From NCBI GenBank assembly GCA_903858935.1, contig CAIOKO010000191.1, positions 62,001-126,000 of the forward strand: 64,000 nt of DNA. Reading direction: 5' to 3'. The notes under the pieces were generated by a model that made no database searches, had not been told where the DNA came from, and was given only the letters and a program-made list of their open reading frames with translations. The first letter of the stretch is position 1, and each line of letters starts with the position of its first letter. Source of the stretch: an uncultured Schlesneria sp. Lineage in GTDB: Bacteria; Planctomycetota; Planctomycetia; Planctomycetales; Planctomycetaceae. Position numbers and translations under genes: made by a program. Positions 17,834-27,083 of this stretch are shown one piece after another.

Positions 17834-19243
17834 TCAGTAACCGAGGTCTTTCAGCTCTATTCCCGAAAAATAATGCCGAATGATCTCTGCACTGGTACGA
17901 CCCGCTTCGGCCTGACCCTTGGCTCCCCACTGGCAGAAGCCAACTCCGTGACCGTGACCGCGGCCGTCAAATAAGACCCGATCCTTTTCCAGTTTGATCT
18001 GAAAGTGAGGGCTGTGCAACGTCCCAGGGGGCAGTCGATCACGGAGTTCGATTCCACTGACGGACGGACGTTCTTTGCCAGCGTCGAGCTCGAACCGGGA
18101 AATCACACCAGTTCCTGTCGGGGACGTTTGCCGGACCGAACGTATCGGAATGGCTTTTTTCCCGCTTGTGTTATTACTGGTTGCACGTTGTTGAAATACG
18201 TCGCGAGACAGTTCCGTCGTCCAGCGGTAATGAGGTGACTCGCGGCACCACTCGCATGGCACGGATTTCAGAGCGTCGGTTGCATCTTTGAATACTTCGT
18301 CGCCATTGATCGTTCTTCCTCCGCAAACGGCTGAGTAATATGTACAGAACAACTCATTTCGCAGAGTGCAAACGACACCTCGAGTTTCTTTAACAACGCG
18401 CCGACTGCTCTCACTTTCTCCCGCCAGCCGCCGACCTGAATTATCGACGTATTCTACGCCGAGATATTTTTGGCTCCGCTGCGAAGACAGCAGGTCAAAT
18501 ACAGATTTCGGGTCGGCTAGCCTGACTTGATACAAGGCGTAAGTTCTTGCCACGATTGCTTGGGCCTGTCGGGCTGCCTCAGGGAATTTCGTCGGCATCT
18601 CAGAATCGACCACGCTTGCAAGGTACTCTTCGATGGGCAACACGTTGACAGCCGAAATCAGTCCATCTGCGCGACGAAACAACCTCATTCGGCCCCGATA
18701 AAGGTGACCATCAACGCGGATTGAAGGTGATTGATCCGGCTGGATTTCAATCTGTTTTGTGGCGTACTGGCGCGATCCCAGTTTGAGTCCTTTCGCCGTG
18801 GATGTCACCATGATTCGACTAAGGTCGGTTTCAGATGCCAGTTCTTCATTTGTCTCAAGCGAACTTAACCGGCATCGTCCACGAACATCAAGTTGAAACG
18901 ACTGGACACCACCGGGTGTGACGTTCACGCGAATATCAGGCTCGGTGGCTTTTGCTCGTTGACGAGTTGTTTTGGGTGGAAGGGCAGGGGGCGTTGAACG
19001 CTGCTTGGCGAACGTCTGCAGAGGTGGTGGTGCCTGATGAATTACGGGTGCTGTTTGTACGGCTGCGACCGCAATCAATAGCGCAAGGACCGGTAATGCA
19101 ATGATCCATACCCCTTTGCCCTTCGGCGAAGGAGTTTGTTCGACACTTGAGGAAAACAAACGAGGCTGCGCAGCGGGTTCGCTGTCAGCCTCGTTTGGTG
19201 AGTTATTCACGCTGCGGTCTCCGGCACGCGTGTCATACGACAT
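17834..19243 (-). CDS. SpoIID/LytB-domain protein, membrane anchored
   Basis: A 469-residue protein with one N-terminal transmembrane helix (WIIALPVLALLIAVAAVQ, about residues 45-63) and a Pro-rich linker. The SpoIID domain contains NVLPIEEYLASVVDSEMP, whose Glu matches the catalytic glutamate of SpoIID lytic transglycosylases, followed by ARQAQAIVARTYAL, YYSAVCGGRT and the signature RGHGHGVGFCQWGAKG. SpoIID cleaves denuded glycan strands of peptidoglycan. In a non-sporulating diderm this implies a wall-remodelling or division role. It lies 28 bp downstream of the TPR-alphaCTD gene and is probably co-transcribed with it. Confidence 0.9.
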   Translation of the reverse strand: MSYDTRAGDRSVNNSPNEADSEPAAQPRLFSSSVEQTPSPKGKGVWIIALPVLALLIAVAAVQTAPVIHQAPPPLQTFAKQRSTPPALPPKTTRQRAKATEPDIRVNVTPGGVQSFQLDVRGRCRLSSLETNEELASETDLSRIMVTSTAKGLKLGSRQYATKQIEIQPDQSPSIRVDGHLYRGRMRLFRRADGLISAVNVLPIEEYLASVVDSEMPTKFPEAARQAQAIVARTYALYQVRLADPKSVFDLLSSQRSQKYLGVEYVDNSGRRLAGESESSRRVVKETRGVVCTLRNELFCTYYSAVCGGRTINGDEVFKDATDALKSVPCEWCRESPHYRWTTELSRDVFQQRATSNNTSGKKAIPIRSVRQTSPTGTGVISRFELDAGKERPSVSGIELRDRLPPGTLHSPHFQIKLEKDRVLFDGRGHGHGVGFCQWGAKGQAEAGRTSAEIIRHYFSGIELKDLGY

Positions 19244-19271
19244 GGACTACCGTGTCCATGAATTCATGTTT

Positions 19272-20642
19272 TCAGTCGTTACGCAGTTTCAGGCCAATCT
19301 CACCCAATTGCTGTCGAATTTCGTTCAATGATGTCACGCCGAAGTTTTTGGTCGCCAGCAATTCATCCGGGGTCCTCTGGACCAATTCAGAAAGGCTGGT
19401 AATTCCAAGACGCGCCATACACTTTCGCGCACGAACAGACAGATTCAAGTCGGAGACTGACCGAGCCAGCATCGCCTGTTCCTGAGGGGACAGGTCTGTT
19501 GGCAGGATCGCGTAAGAGGCTGCATTTGAGTTCGCAGTTGGCCCCTGCCACGCCCCTGCATCTTTCGGTTTGGCCGGTGCGAGGTTCTGGCCGATTCTGA
19601 GACCATGGGCCTGCATCAGTTCGCGAATTTCAACGAGTGACGTCTCGCCAAAGTTCTTCCCTTGAAGCAAATCTGGTTCAGTAATTTTTGTCAGATCGCC
19701 CAGCGTCTGAATATCCATACTGGCAAGGCAATTTCGGCTGCGAACGGAAAGTTCGAAGTCGGTGACTGGACGACTGAGCAGTTGCTCGAGTCGTGCTTCG
19801 TTCTTTGCCATATCGTCGTCGTAATACATTTCGTTCGTTGCTTCAATGTCCTTCATGTACATCAAAGCACGGGCGTGATTCTGGTCATGTTGAAGCACTC
19901 TTCGGAAACAGAATGCCGCTGCGGAGTAGTTCCCTTTGTCTTCGTAAAGCAAGCCGAGGTTCAGCAGTCCCCCAATATAAAACGGAGCTTTGCTGAGACC
20001 TTGCTCATACAGACGGATTGCTTCGTTGTCGTTACCGTAAAGGGCGTTTTCACCCGCCAGACGAAACAGGGCCTGCGAGTGATGCGGGTCCATATCAACT
20101 GCACGTTCAAAGTACTCAATCGCGCCGTAGGTATCGCCACGATCTGCGAGTATGCATCCCATTTGGTACGAATAGTCGGCACGTCGGGCCCCTTCCATAC
20201 CGGCCTGCTTGAGCGTCGTTTCCGCTTCGTCCAGCCGTCCTTGCAGTCGAATTGCTCCGGCTTTTTTCATAGTGCATTCAACGGGATCATACCCTGCCTT
20301 TGCGGCAGCAGCGAACTTCGCTTCGGCATCGTCGTATTTTTCCAGCGACATGCAGACCAAGCCGTGCACATAGTACGCAACGCCATCGCCACTCGCACCT
20401 GATAGAAGACGCTCGGCAAGTGTGTGTTGCGCAAGCAAGTAGGCGCCAATTCCGGCGCGAACCGATTGACTCGACGCCCCACCGCTTTCAATTTCTCGCA
20501 GTAGAGTTTCGATCTCTTGCCGGGTCGTTGCGACCTGATCAGACGCGACCGCGCGTCTTAACTGGCTGAACTCGTCAGCCGTCATGTGTCCCTTGGATTG
20601 AAGAATACCACGAATATTAACTGGTTCAGCCGTCTTGATCAC
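19272..20642 (-). CDS. TPR protein with two RNA polymerase alpha-CTD-like domains
   Basis: A 456-residue soluble protein. Residues about 60-265 are tetratricopeptide-like repeats (AIEYFERAVDMDPHHSQALF, AIRLYEQGLSKAPFY, AAAFCFRRVLQHDQNHARAL). They are followed by two copies of the alpha-subunit C-terminal fold at about 291-355 and 394-456. Copy 1 keeps the DNA-contact residues of the E. coli domain (VRSRNCL: Arg301 equals R265 and Asn304 equals N268; Gly332 and Ser335 equal G296 and S299). Copy 2 keeps the arginine (Arg404), glycine and serine but has Lys407 in the asparagine position. There is no alpha N-terminal dimerisation domain, so this is not rpoA. A role in DNA or RNA polymerase binding is an inference. 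SpoIID follows 28 bp downstream. Confidence 0.88.
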   Translation of the reverse strand: MIKTAEPVNIRGILQSKGHMTADEFSQLRRAVASDQVATTRQEIETLLREIESGGASSQSVRAGIGAYLLAQHTLAERLLSGASGDGVAYYVHGLVCMSLEKYDDAEAKFAAAAKAGYDPVECTMKKAGAIRLQGRLDEAETTLKQAGMEGARRADYSYQMGCILADRGDTYGAIEYFERAVDMDPHHSQALFRLAGENALYGNDNEAIRLYEQGLSKAPFYIGGLLNLGLLYEDKGNYSAAAFCFRRVLQHDQNHARALMYMKDIEATNEMYYDDDMAKNEARLEQLLSRPVTDFELSVRSRNCLASMDIQTLGDLTKITEPDLLQGKNFGETSLVEIRELMQAHGLRIGQNLAPAKPKDAGAWQGPTANSNAASYAILPTDLSPQEQAMLARSVSDLNLSVRARKCMARLGITSLSELVQRTPDELLATKNFGVTSLNEIRQQLGEIGLKLRND

Positions 20643-20899
20643 AGTCAGTTCAGCCCTTTCTGGAGGGTACTGGCAGCACCACGAAAACTTGCGAGGAATT
20701 TCAGCTTGGTTACACCTTGCTGATTGTTACAATCTGGTCGCCAGACAATTTCTCGAACACCGATTGCCAGCGGTGAAATGTCAAAGTCGGGTCAAATTAT
20801 GATCTCGACACAGATTGAACTTGCCCTCAATAACGAATCGTGCATTATATCGATAGAGTTTGGTTCTGCAACGCCATCGATTTTCACGAGATGTGAACT

Positions 20900-21871
20900 A
20901 TGCGACTTCTGCGAATCTGCCTGATATTTGCGGTCGTCTCCGCCGGGAATAGAGGCTTTGCTGACGAACCGGTTTCGGCTGATGCCTGGGTGCCGGAGCA
21001 TTTGCGCCGCCCGATTTCGGAACTCGATCATCCTGATTTCGACCGGCGCGAGGCGGCAGTCAAGCAATTATCGTCACTGGGGGCCGGTGCGATCCCCGCG
21101 TTAATGGTCGCTACAGAAGCGGGGTCTCCTGAAGCTTCAGTCCGTGCATTCGAAGTTTTACAGCAGCTTTATCGCGGCGACGACGAGGCGGCATTTGAGA
21201 TGGTAGAAGTTGTGTTACGGCGTCTCAAGGCTAGTGAACACCTCGGTGTAGCAGCGAGGGCTGAGCGAGCATTCGACAGCGGGGCAGAAAACCGCCAGAA
21301 GCGTGCAATCGCCAAGCTTGAGCGCCTGGGGGGGATCATCCACTTTACTGATCCGGTGGCAGATCGGCAGCCACTTGGACGACCTTCTGTCGATTATGTG
21401 ATGCTCGGTCGTGACTGGGTTGGCGAGGAAGCCGATTTGCGGTTACTTGCGCGGATCGAAGATCTCCGCCTTTCCATGGCTCAACTGTATATTATTCGTG
21501 GAATCGAAGTTTCAGAAAGAACTTTATTTGATCTCACAACGGAATTGCCGTTCTTGAAAATCGAGCGACGCGGTCCGGCTCGACTGGGTATTCGAGGCAG
21601 GACAAGCGATGATGGCTGCGTAATTCACGCAATCGATCCGGGGTCTGCTGCGGAGGAAGCAGGGATGAAGATTCGGGATGAAGTCGTCGAAATCGATGGA
21701 CTTCCCGTCGATTCCTTTGAAAAACTGATCGAGATCATCGGCGAGAAGGAACCGGGCGAGAAAGTCCCAATCGTCTTTCGACGTGGTGACGAGATACACA
21801 AGGTTACCGCAAAGCTGACTGCATGGGCCAAACCCGCTGCGGCCAACGTTCCTCCTCAACCACGACCCTGA
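20900..21871 (+). CDS. Secreted PDZ-domain protein
   Basis: A 323-residue protein with a signal peptide (LLRICLIFAVVSAGNRGFAD). Residues about 35-150 contain HEAT-like helices (FDRREAAVKQLSSLGAGAIPALM). The C-terminal quarter is a PDZ domain (ARLGIRGRTSDDGCVIHAIDPGSAAEEAGMKIRDEVVEIDG through EKVPIVFRRGDE) of the HtrA-associated type that binds peptide C-termini. No protease domain is present, so it is a scaffold or regulator rather than an enzyme. The next gene starts 23 bp downstream and is probably co-transcribed. Confidence 0.85.
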   Translation: MRLLRICLIFAVVSAGNRGFADEPVSADAWVPEHLRRPISELDHPDFDRREAAVKQLSSLGAGAIPALMVATEAGSPEASVRAFEVLQQLYRGDDEAAFEMVEVVLRRLKASEHLGVAARAERAFDSGAENRQKRAIAKLERLGGIIHFTDPVADRQPLGRPSVDYVMLGRDWVGEEADLRLLARIEDLRLSMAQLYIIRGIEVSERTLFDLTTELPFLKIERRGPARLGIRGRTSDDGCVIHAIDPGSAAEEAGMKIRDEVVEIDGLPVDSFEKLIEIIGEKEPGEKVPIVFRRGDEIHKVTAKLTAWAKPAAANVPPQPRP

Positions 21872-21894
21872 TTCACCGCGTAGGTCACACGTCG

Positions 21895-22956
21895 ATGGTT
21901 CGTTGCTCGATTCAAGCCGCCGCTTTTCACTTGCTCGCTATCGCGACCATGGCTTGGACTTTATCGGCGACGGCGCAGGATCGAGTTCTGGTCCAGCAAC
22001 CCGGTGGAAGCCGATTTCCGATGTCGGGATATATCGAGGACTATACGGGACGGGAGATCTCACTTCGTATCAAGCCCAGCGAACCGGTTCGTCATTACCC
22101 GCGCGGGGACGTCATCGAAGTCACAACGGAGTATACGCCGCATCATGATCGAGGACGCAAGTTGTTCGCCAGCGGCAAGATTGCCGAATCACGCGACGAA
22201 TTCACTGCCGCATTAGACGACGAAGATCGCCCTTGGGTTCGGCGGGAGATTCTCGCGAATCAGGTGAGATGTGCCCTGTGGAACGGAGATTATTTTGGCG
22301 CGGTTTCTCGGTTTATCCCGATTGTCCAGTCAGATGTCGAAACGTTTCACTATGGGTTGGTGCCGTTGAATTGGACGGATGACCAGCCCGCGGAAAACCT
22401 CAGGTTTGATGCAAGGGAATGGATCGGGCCGAAAGCAACTCCGCTTGCGCGACTGATTGGGGCGAGTTGGCTTTTGTCGGTCGCTGACGGGACTGTCGAA
22501 GCTCAAGGGACACTTAAGAAGCTCGCGCGTGAGCCCGATATACGTATACAGCGTTTGGCACAAATGCAGTTGTGGCGAATCAAGTTGAAAGGATCGGCCC
22601 AACTTGATCCAGACGAGATCACCGGTTGGGAAAAATTCGTCGAAGACCTGTCGATCGAGTTACGGGGTGGCGCGTACTTCGTGATAGGCCAAGCATGGAA
22701 GCAGCGGAAGGAACACGAAAAAGGAGCAAGAGCGTTTTTATGGCTACCGCTGGTTTACGACGCCGATCGCTGGCTGAGCAGTCGGGCCTGTTTTGAGGCC
22801 GCAGATTTGCTCAGCATCGCGGGCGACCGTACCGAAGCAGTTAAACTCTACAGCGAAGTCGTTTTCCGTTACGGTGATACACCGTGGGGACCTGAAGCCG
22901 AAGCCGCCTGGAATGCGTTGCGTCAGCCGAATACGACTGAAATGAAAAATCGTTAA
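21895..22956 (+). CDS. Secreted TPR-like protein, unknown function
   Basis: A 353-residue product. ATG 21895 is chosen because a signal peptide follows (AAAFHLLAIATMAWTLSATAQ); a longer frame begins inside the upstream gene. The mature N-terminus has a small beta segment (FPMSGYIEDYTGREISLRIK). TPR-like helical pairs follow (GRKLFASGKIAESRDEFTAAL, and EAVKLYSEVVFRYGDTPWGPEAEAAW at the end, which resembles the BamD/YbgF type). No enzyme motif is seen. It is probably translated with the PDZ protein upstream as a pair of envelope scaffolds. Confidence 0.8.
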   Translation: MVRCSIQAAAFHLLAIATMAWTLSATAQDRVLVQQPGGSRFPMSGYIEDYTGREISLRIKPSEPVRHYPRGDVIEVTTEYTPHHDRGRKLFASGKIAESRDEFTAALDDEDRPWVRREILANQVRCALWNGDYFGAVSRFIPIVQSDVETFHYGLVPLNWTDDQPAENLRFDAREWIGPKATPLARLIGASWLLSVADGTVEAQGTLKKLAREPDIRIQRLAQMQLWRIKLKGSAQLDPDEITGWEKFVEDLSIELRGGAYFVIGQAWKQRKEHEKGARAFLWLPLVYDADRWLSSRACFEAADLLSIAGDRTEAVKLYSEVVFRYGDTPWGPEAEAAWNALRQPNTTEMKNR

Positions 22957-23009
22957 TACGCACTTTATTCAGTTTTCAAATGCGGATACTGGTGGATTTC
23001 TTTTGGGGT

Positions 23010-24713
23010 TCATTCCCCTTTCTTCGCGTCGCTCACGTCGAGGCAAACGGCTTCAGAAGCATTGCGGACGAGTAACTTTCCTCGAACAAGGACAGGATGG
23101 TTCCAGCAGAACCCGCTATCGAACACTTTGAAGGTCGCAATGGTCTCGGGCTTTGCTGGAGTTGCTGGAACCAGTAGCAGATCACCATCCTCCGTGATGA
23201 TCAGCATAATGTCATCGACCAGGAGTAATTGGCCGTAACCGTATCGTCCGGACTTCCATTTGACCTTTCCGTTTTCAACGTCAAGACAAGCAAGCGTGCC
23301 GTCGTCCAATCCGTAAGCGTAGCCATCGCGAACGAAGAAGTCGTTGAACTTCGGGCGGAATCTGTTCGACTGCCACCGTTGCTTTGCTGTCCATTCGTGG
23401 CCATCGCCATTTGCAATATCAAGCCGAACTGAACCGACCCCGTAACCCGTTCCGAACAGCAATGAACTATCGTCAAGCATCCACGGCATTGCGGAATTGA
23501 CGTTTGGAGAGTTTTCCAGAGGAAAAAACCATAACTCGTTTCCCCCGTCCAATGAATGAGCTGAAAGTCCATTTGCGTTGGGGATCAACAATTGCCTCAT
23601 ACCTCCGATGACTTCCAATCGCGGGCTACCATAGCTCGCTTGACGTTTACCAGCAGACCAGACGCGTTGGCCTGATTTTTTGTCGTATGCAGCGACACCT
23701 TGATCAAAGCCGGGAGTACCTTCTTTCGCATTCCCGCCCGGGACGACAATCACCATGTCGTCGACAATCAAGGGAGACGCGGTCATTCCCCACTCAATAT
23801 TCGGGGCGGCGACTTTCCCATCCCCGGCATCCTTGAGAATATTCGTTGACCAGACTGGATTTCCCGTCGACGCGTCAAGACAGTTCAACACGCCGGTACC
23901 ACCAAGAGTGTACAAAAGACCACTATCGAACTGCGGAGTCGCGTGCGGGCCTGGTCCACCGTTCGGATCGACGATTGAGAGAATGGTTTTGTCCTGATGG
24001 GCCCATAATTCAGAGCCTGTCTCAATGTCGTAGGCTACTACACATTCAAATTCATCACGCTGCTCCTGCGTGAAAGCATGGCTTCCGACCACAGCGAATG
24101 AAGACCATGCGCGCCCCAGCGGATGTCGCCAGATCTGTTTGGGTGGTACGGACTGCCAATCTCGTCGTAATGATCCATTTCGAACGATTCCATCTCGTTG
24201 AGGACCCCGAAATCCAGTCCAATCTCCCTCCGTGGCAACCAGCGGCAACGGATCGCCTTTCTGCGAATCGTCGCTGGTCGCCTTCTTTTCGGCTACGTTT
24301 GCAGAGGCCAGTTGCTGTTTTCGATATTGGCGTGCGACTTCTTCAGGTGTCGGCTTTGAACGCAAAATAAAACGGCGTGGGATCATTCCACCGTCCCATT
24401 CCAGCCGATAAAGACTAAAAAATCCTAAAACCATCGTGGCGATTGCTCCGACTGCTCCCAGCCGGATTCGCCATGACCATCCCGAAAAGAAGGTCCACCA
24501 CATCGCTAACGCGAACAAGGCGGCAGGCCAGACAAACAGCACTGACATCGCGAAATAGGTGGGATCTTCCCACCACTTGGCCCACAGAACACTTTGAGCG
24601 ATACAGGCAATAGCAAGAATCCCCGCAGCCCAGACCCATCGGCCACGCATGTCAGCCTTGGTTGAAGTCGCTGTCTCAGGATCGGAAGTCTCAGTCGGTC
24701 GGGGAATGCTCAC
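23010..24713 (-). CDS. Membrane-anchored PQQ-like beta-propeller protein
   Basis: A 567-residue protein opening with a GTG at 24713. Three transmembrane helices lie at about residues 28-105 (WAAGILAIACIAQSVLWA, AMSVLFVWPAALFALAMWW, GAVGAIATMVLGFFSLY). An external eight-bladed propeller of the PQQ/BamB type follows, with blade motifs such as VVAYDIETGSELWAHQ, LNCLDASTGNPVWSTN, VAAYDKKSGQRVWSAG and LACLDVENGKVKWKSG. No PQQ-dehydrogenase catalytic set is visible, so a binding or assembly role is more likely than alcohol oxidation. It converges with the gene ending at 22956. Confidence 0.87.
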   Translation of the reverse strand: MSIPRPTETSDPETATSTKADMRGRWVWAAGILAIACIAQSVLWAKWWEDPTYFAMSVLFVWPAALFALAMWWTFFSGWSWRIRLGAVGAIATMVLGFFSLYRLEWDGGMIPRRFILRSKPTPEEVARQYRKQQLASANVAEKKATSDDSQKGDPLPLVATEGDWTGFRGPQRDGIVRNGSLRRDWQSVPPKQIWRHPLGRAWSSFAVVGSHAFTQEQRDEFECVVAYDIETGSELWAHQDKTILSIVDPNGGPGPHATPQFDSGLLYTLGGTGVLNCLDASTGNPVWSTNILKDAGDGKVAAPNIEWGMTASPLIVDDMVIVVPGGNAKEGTPGFDQGVAAYDKKSGQRVWSAGKRQASYGSPRLEVIGGMRQLLIPNANGLSAHSLDGGNELWFFPLENSPNVNSAMPWMLDDSSLLFGTGYGVGSVRLDIANGDGHEWTAKQRWQSNRFRPKFNDFFVRDGYAYGLDDGTLACLDVENGKVKWKSGRYGYGQLLLVDDIMLIITEDGDLLLVPATPAKPETIATFKVFDSGFCWNHPVLVRGKLLVRNASEAVCLDVSDAKKGE

Positions 24714-24973
24714 AGAACAAATTCCTTGTCAGGAAACCACCTGGCGGTCTTTTCGAAATCGATACACTCTCAACTCACGGCAGGTATTATTGCAGCTCGA
24801 CCAGAAATATCTTCACTCCGACATCGAAAATGGACTACTCGTTTCAAATCCACAATTTTTGAAGTCACGGGCCGAACGAATCAAAACTGACTCAATGTCC
24901 TTGTCCCCTGTGCGCCATCGTCTTAGAATTTCAAGATCGATCCCCAAACTTTCGCCGAACATTCAAAGTACAC

Positions 24974-25927
24974 ATGGCAGACGACTACTACAAAATATTA
25001 GGTGTTTCGAAAACTGCGACTGCGGACGAGATCCGTAAAGCGTATCGCAAACTCGCACGGGTGAATCATCCGGACGCGAAGCCCAACGACGCTAAAGCCG
25101 CCGAAAAGTTTAAACAAATTCAAGACGCATACGACGTCTTGAACGATGAAACAAAACGGAAGCAATACGATCAGTTCGGTCCCGACTTCGCGCGAATGGG
25201 TCAACAAGGACCCTTCGGACCCGGAGGATCAGGGGGGGCTGGCGGCTTTGGTGGTGGAGCTGGCCCGATCGATCTGAGTGAATTATTCGGCAACGGCGGG
25301 ATCGATCTCGGCGATTTCTTTAGTGGAGGCATGGGAGGCGGCACCGCTTCTCCCGGTGGACGTCGGAGTAAGAGAGCTTCCGCACGAGGCGAAGACGCTC
25401 GCGCAACAGTCAAGGTAGATTTCGAAACGGCAGTCAATGGCGGCTCTGTCGATGTCCGTATTGAACGTGGTGGTACTGTTGAAACGCTCGGCGTCAAGGT
25501 TCCTGCAGGCGTGAGTGAAGGTCAGGTCATTCGACTGGCAGGGCAGGGGAATCCCGGCTCGCGTGGTGGAACCCCAGGAGATTTGTTGCTGCGTATCGAA
25601 ATCCTGCCACACCCTTATTTTCGCCGCGAGGGCTCAAACCTTTTGTTGGATGTTCCCATCTCGCCTCCAGAAGCGGCTCTCGGTACAAAAGTCGATGTCC
25701 CGACTCTGTCCGAAGGTCGTGTGGTTGTGAAGATTCCGCCGGGCACATCCAGTGGCATGAAGCTTCGATTACGTGGTAAAGGTGTGTTGGATCCTCAGAC
25801 GAAACAGGTCGGCGATCAATTCGTTGTGATCAAAATCGTCTTGCCAAAGACAATTTCCGACCGTGACAGAGCACTCTATCAACAACTTGCCGAGGAGGGG
25901 TCCTCGGTCCGCGAGGGACTCTGGTGA
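24974..25927 (+). CDS. DnaJ-family co-chaperone (CbpA-type, no zinc finger)
   Basis: A 317-residue Hsp40. The J domain (residues 1-70) holds the HPD triad at 32-34, which stimulates the DnaK ATPase. A Gly-rich linker (about 75-120) follows. The two C-terminal substrate-binding beta domains come next (VKVPAGVSEGQVIRLAGQG, VKIPPGTSSGMKLRLRGKG). The four CxxCxGxG zinc repeats of DnaJ are missing, so it matches the CbpA or type II subclass. The stop overlaps the start of the next gene by four bases, opening a translationally coupled chain that leads to rnpA and yidD. Confidence 0.92.
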   Translation: MADDYYKILGVSKTATADEIRKAYRKLARVNHPDAKPNDAKAAEKFKQIQDAYDVLNDETKRKQYDQFGPDFARMGQQGPFGPGGSGGAGGFGGGAGPIDLSELFGNGGIDLGDFFSGGMGGGTASPGGRRSKRASARGEDARATVKVDFETAVNGGSVDVRIERGGTVETLGVKVPAGVSEGQVIRLAGQGNPGSRGGTPGDLLLRIEILPHPYFRREGSNLLLDVPISPPEAALGTKVDVPTLSEGRVVVKIPPGTSSGMKLRLRGKGVLDPQTKQVGDQFVVIKIVLPKTISDRDRALYQQLAEEGSSVREGLW

Positions 25928-26385
25928 AACACCGCTCATGCTGGAACGCGAGGTCCGAAACCACATGGGTCCAAACCTGGACGATTCTCGCGATCTGCGC
26001 ATTGATGGCGGGAATCACGATGGCGCAAGAAAAAGTTCAACAGCCTGCTGAGACCGAAAAGAGATTGCTTGACGATAAATCCGTCTCCCCGGAACTGACG
26101 GTTCCCTCCGATGAGTCATCGACGATTGATGCTGAAAAAAAGAGAAAAGCGACCATTGGGCTTGCCGCCGTCGGAGCGATTGCCATTCTGGGTGTAAGTG
26201 TGATTGCCATGACGATGATTTGGGCTCGACGGTTGCGACGCCTGGCTCGCGATTCAGGTCCGATTCAAAAGACGGCGGGCAACGATTTCTGGTTTTTGAA
26301 ACCACCCAAGCCGAACGCGACTGATACTGAAATATCCACCATTCGTCGTCCACTGCTGGGAGAAATGCGAGACGATGATCCATGA
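25924..26385 (+). CDS. Small membrane protein between dnaJ-like and rnpA
   Basis: A 153-residue product starting with GTG that overlaps the previous stop (GTGA) and ends in ATGA shared with rnpA. It has an N-terminal hydrophobic segment (TWTILAICALMAGITMAQE, signal-like) and one clear transmembrane helix (TIGLAAVGAIAILGVSVIAMTMIW, near residues 76-99) followed by a basic stretch (RRLRRLAR). The tail is Pro- and Asp-rich. No family is recognised. The four-base overlaps on both sides argue that it is truly translated. Confidence 0.7.
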   Translation: MKHRSCWNARSETTWVQTWTILAICALMAGITMAQEKVQQPAETEKRLLDDKSVSPELTVPSDESSTIDAEKKRKATIGLAAVGAIAILGVSVIAMTMIWARRLRRLARDSGPIQKTAGNDFWFLKPPKPNATDTEISTIRRPLLGEMRDDDP

Positions 26386-26762
26386 CCCGATTCACCTTCA
26401 TAAAGGCTCAACACCTTCGGTCCAAATCTGATTTTGAGCGAGTTTACGCCTTGAAAAACAAGGCGGCTGACGGAGTGCTGTTAGTCTTTGCCGCCCGAAA
26501 TGAGGGGCCTGTCACGCGAATTGGACTGAGTGTTTCCAAAAAGCATGGTGGTGCCATCGTACGAAACCGGTTGAAGAGACTGTTGCGTGAGGCGTTCCGC
26601 CTGATGCAGCATCAGATTCCCGCAAGCCTTGACTTGATCGTCATCCCGCTCGCCAAGGACAAAGCCAGTCTGGTTGCGTACCAGGAATCCCTTGTGAAGG
26701 CCACTCGTCGCCTGATGCGTCGACTTGACCAACCGGCTACGAGGCGTGAGGCGGCGCCATGA
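26382..26762 (+). CDS. rnpA: Ribonuclease P protein component
   Basis: A 126-residue basic protein that assists the RNase P RNA in maturing the 5' ends of tRNA. The family signature is clear: SDFERVYA near residue 17, [28 protein letters not shown] in the middle with the RNR motif, and DLIVIPLAK. The start overlaps the preceding stop and the stop overlaps yidD by four bases. In most bacteria rnpA lies between rpmH and yidD/yidC near dnaA. Here rpmH is replaced by a dnaJ-like gene and an unknown membrane protein. Confidence 0.95.
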   Translation: MTRFTFIKAQHLRSKSDFERVYALKNKAADGVLLVFAARNEGPVTRIGLSVSKKHGGAIVRNRLKRLLREAFRLMQHQIPASLDLIVIPLAKDKASLVAYQESLVKATRRLMRRLDQPATRREAAP

Positions 26763-26995
26763 AAATTGTCAGGTGGTTTACAAGGCTTCCCGGACTCGTA
26801 CTCATCGGTGGCGTTCGATTCTATCAATTGGGCATCGGTCCGTTCCTGGGACAACACTGCCGCTACGATCCGTCATGCAGCAATTACTTCATACAGGCCG
26901 TGGAAAAATATGGTGCCGTGTTAGGTGCTTGGAAAGGTACTTTACGCATTTTTCGATGTCACCCATTTCATCCCGGCGGCTACGACCCGCCGTAG
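26759..26995 (+). CDS. yidD: Membrane protein insertion efficiency factor
   Basis: A 78-residue protein of the YidD family, a peripheral inner-membrane factor that helps YidC and Sec insert membrane proteins. The family core is intact: [52 protein letters not shown] with the three conserved cysteines. It begins with ATG inside the rnpA stop (ATGA). The usual downstream partner yidC is absent; the next gene converges from the other strand after 88 bp. Confidence 0.95.
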   Translation: MKIVRWFTRLPGLVLIGGVRFYQLGIGPFLGQHCRYDPSCSNYFIQAVEKYGAVLGAWKGTLRIFRCHPFHPGGYDPP

Positions 26996-27083
26996 AGAGG
27001 GTAGAAAGATTGCACCAACTGCCGGTTGCATTCCACGGAACGAATGCTCAAACGCCCGATCAACTCATTCCTGTCAAGTACGC

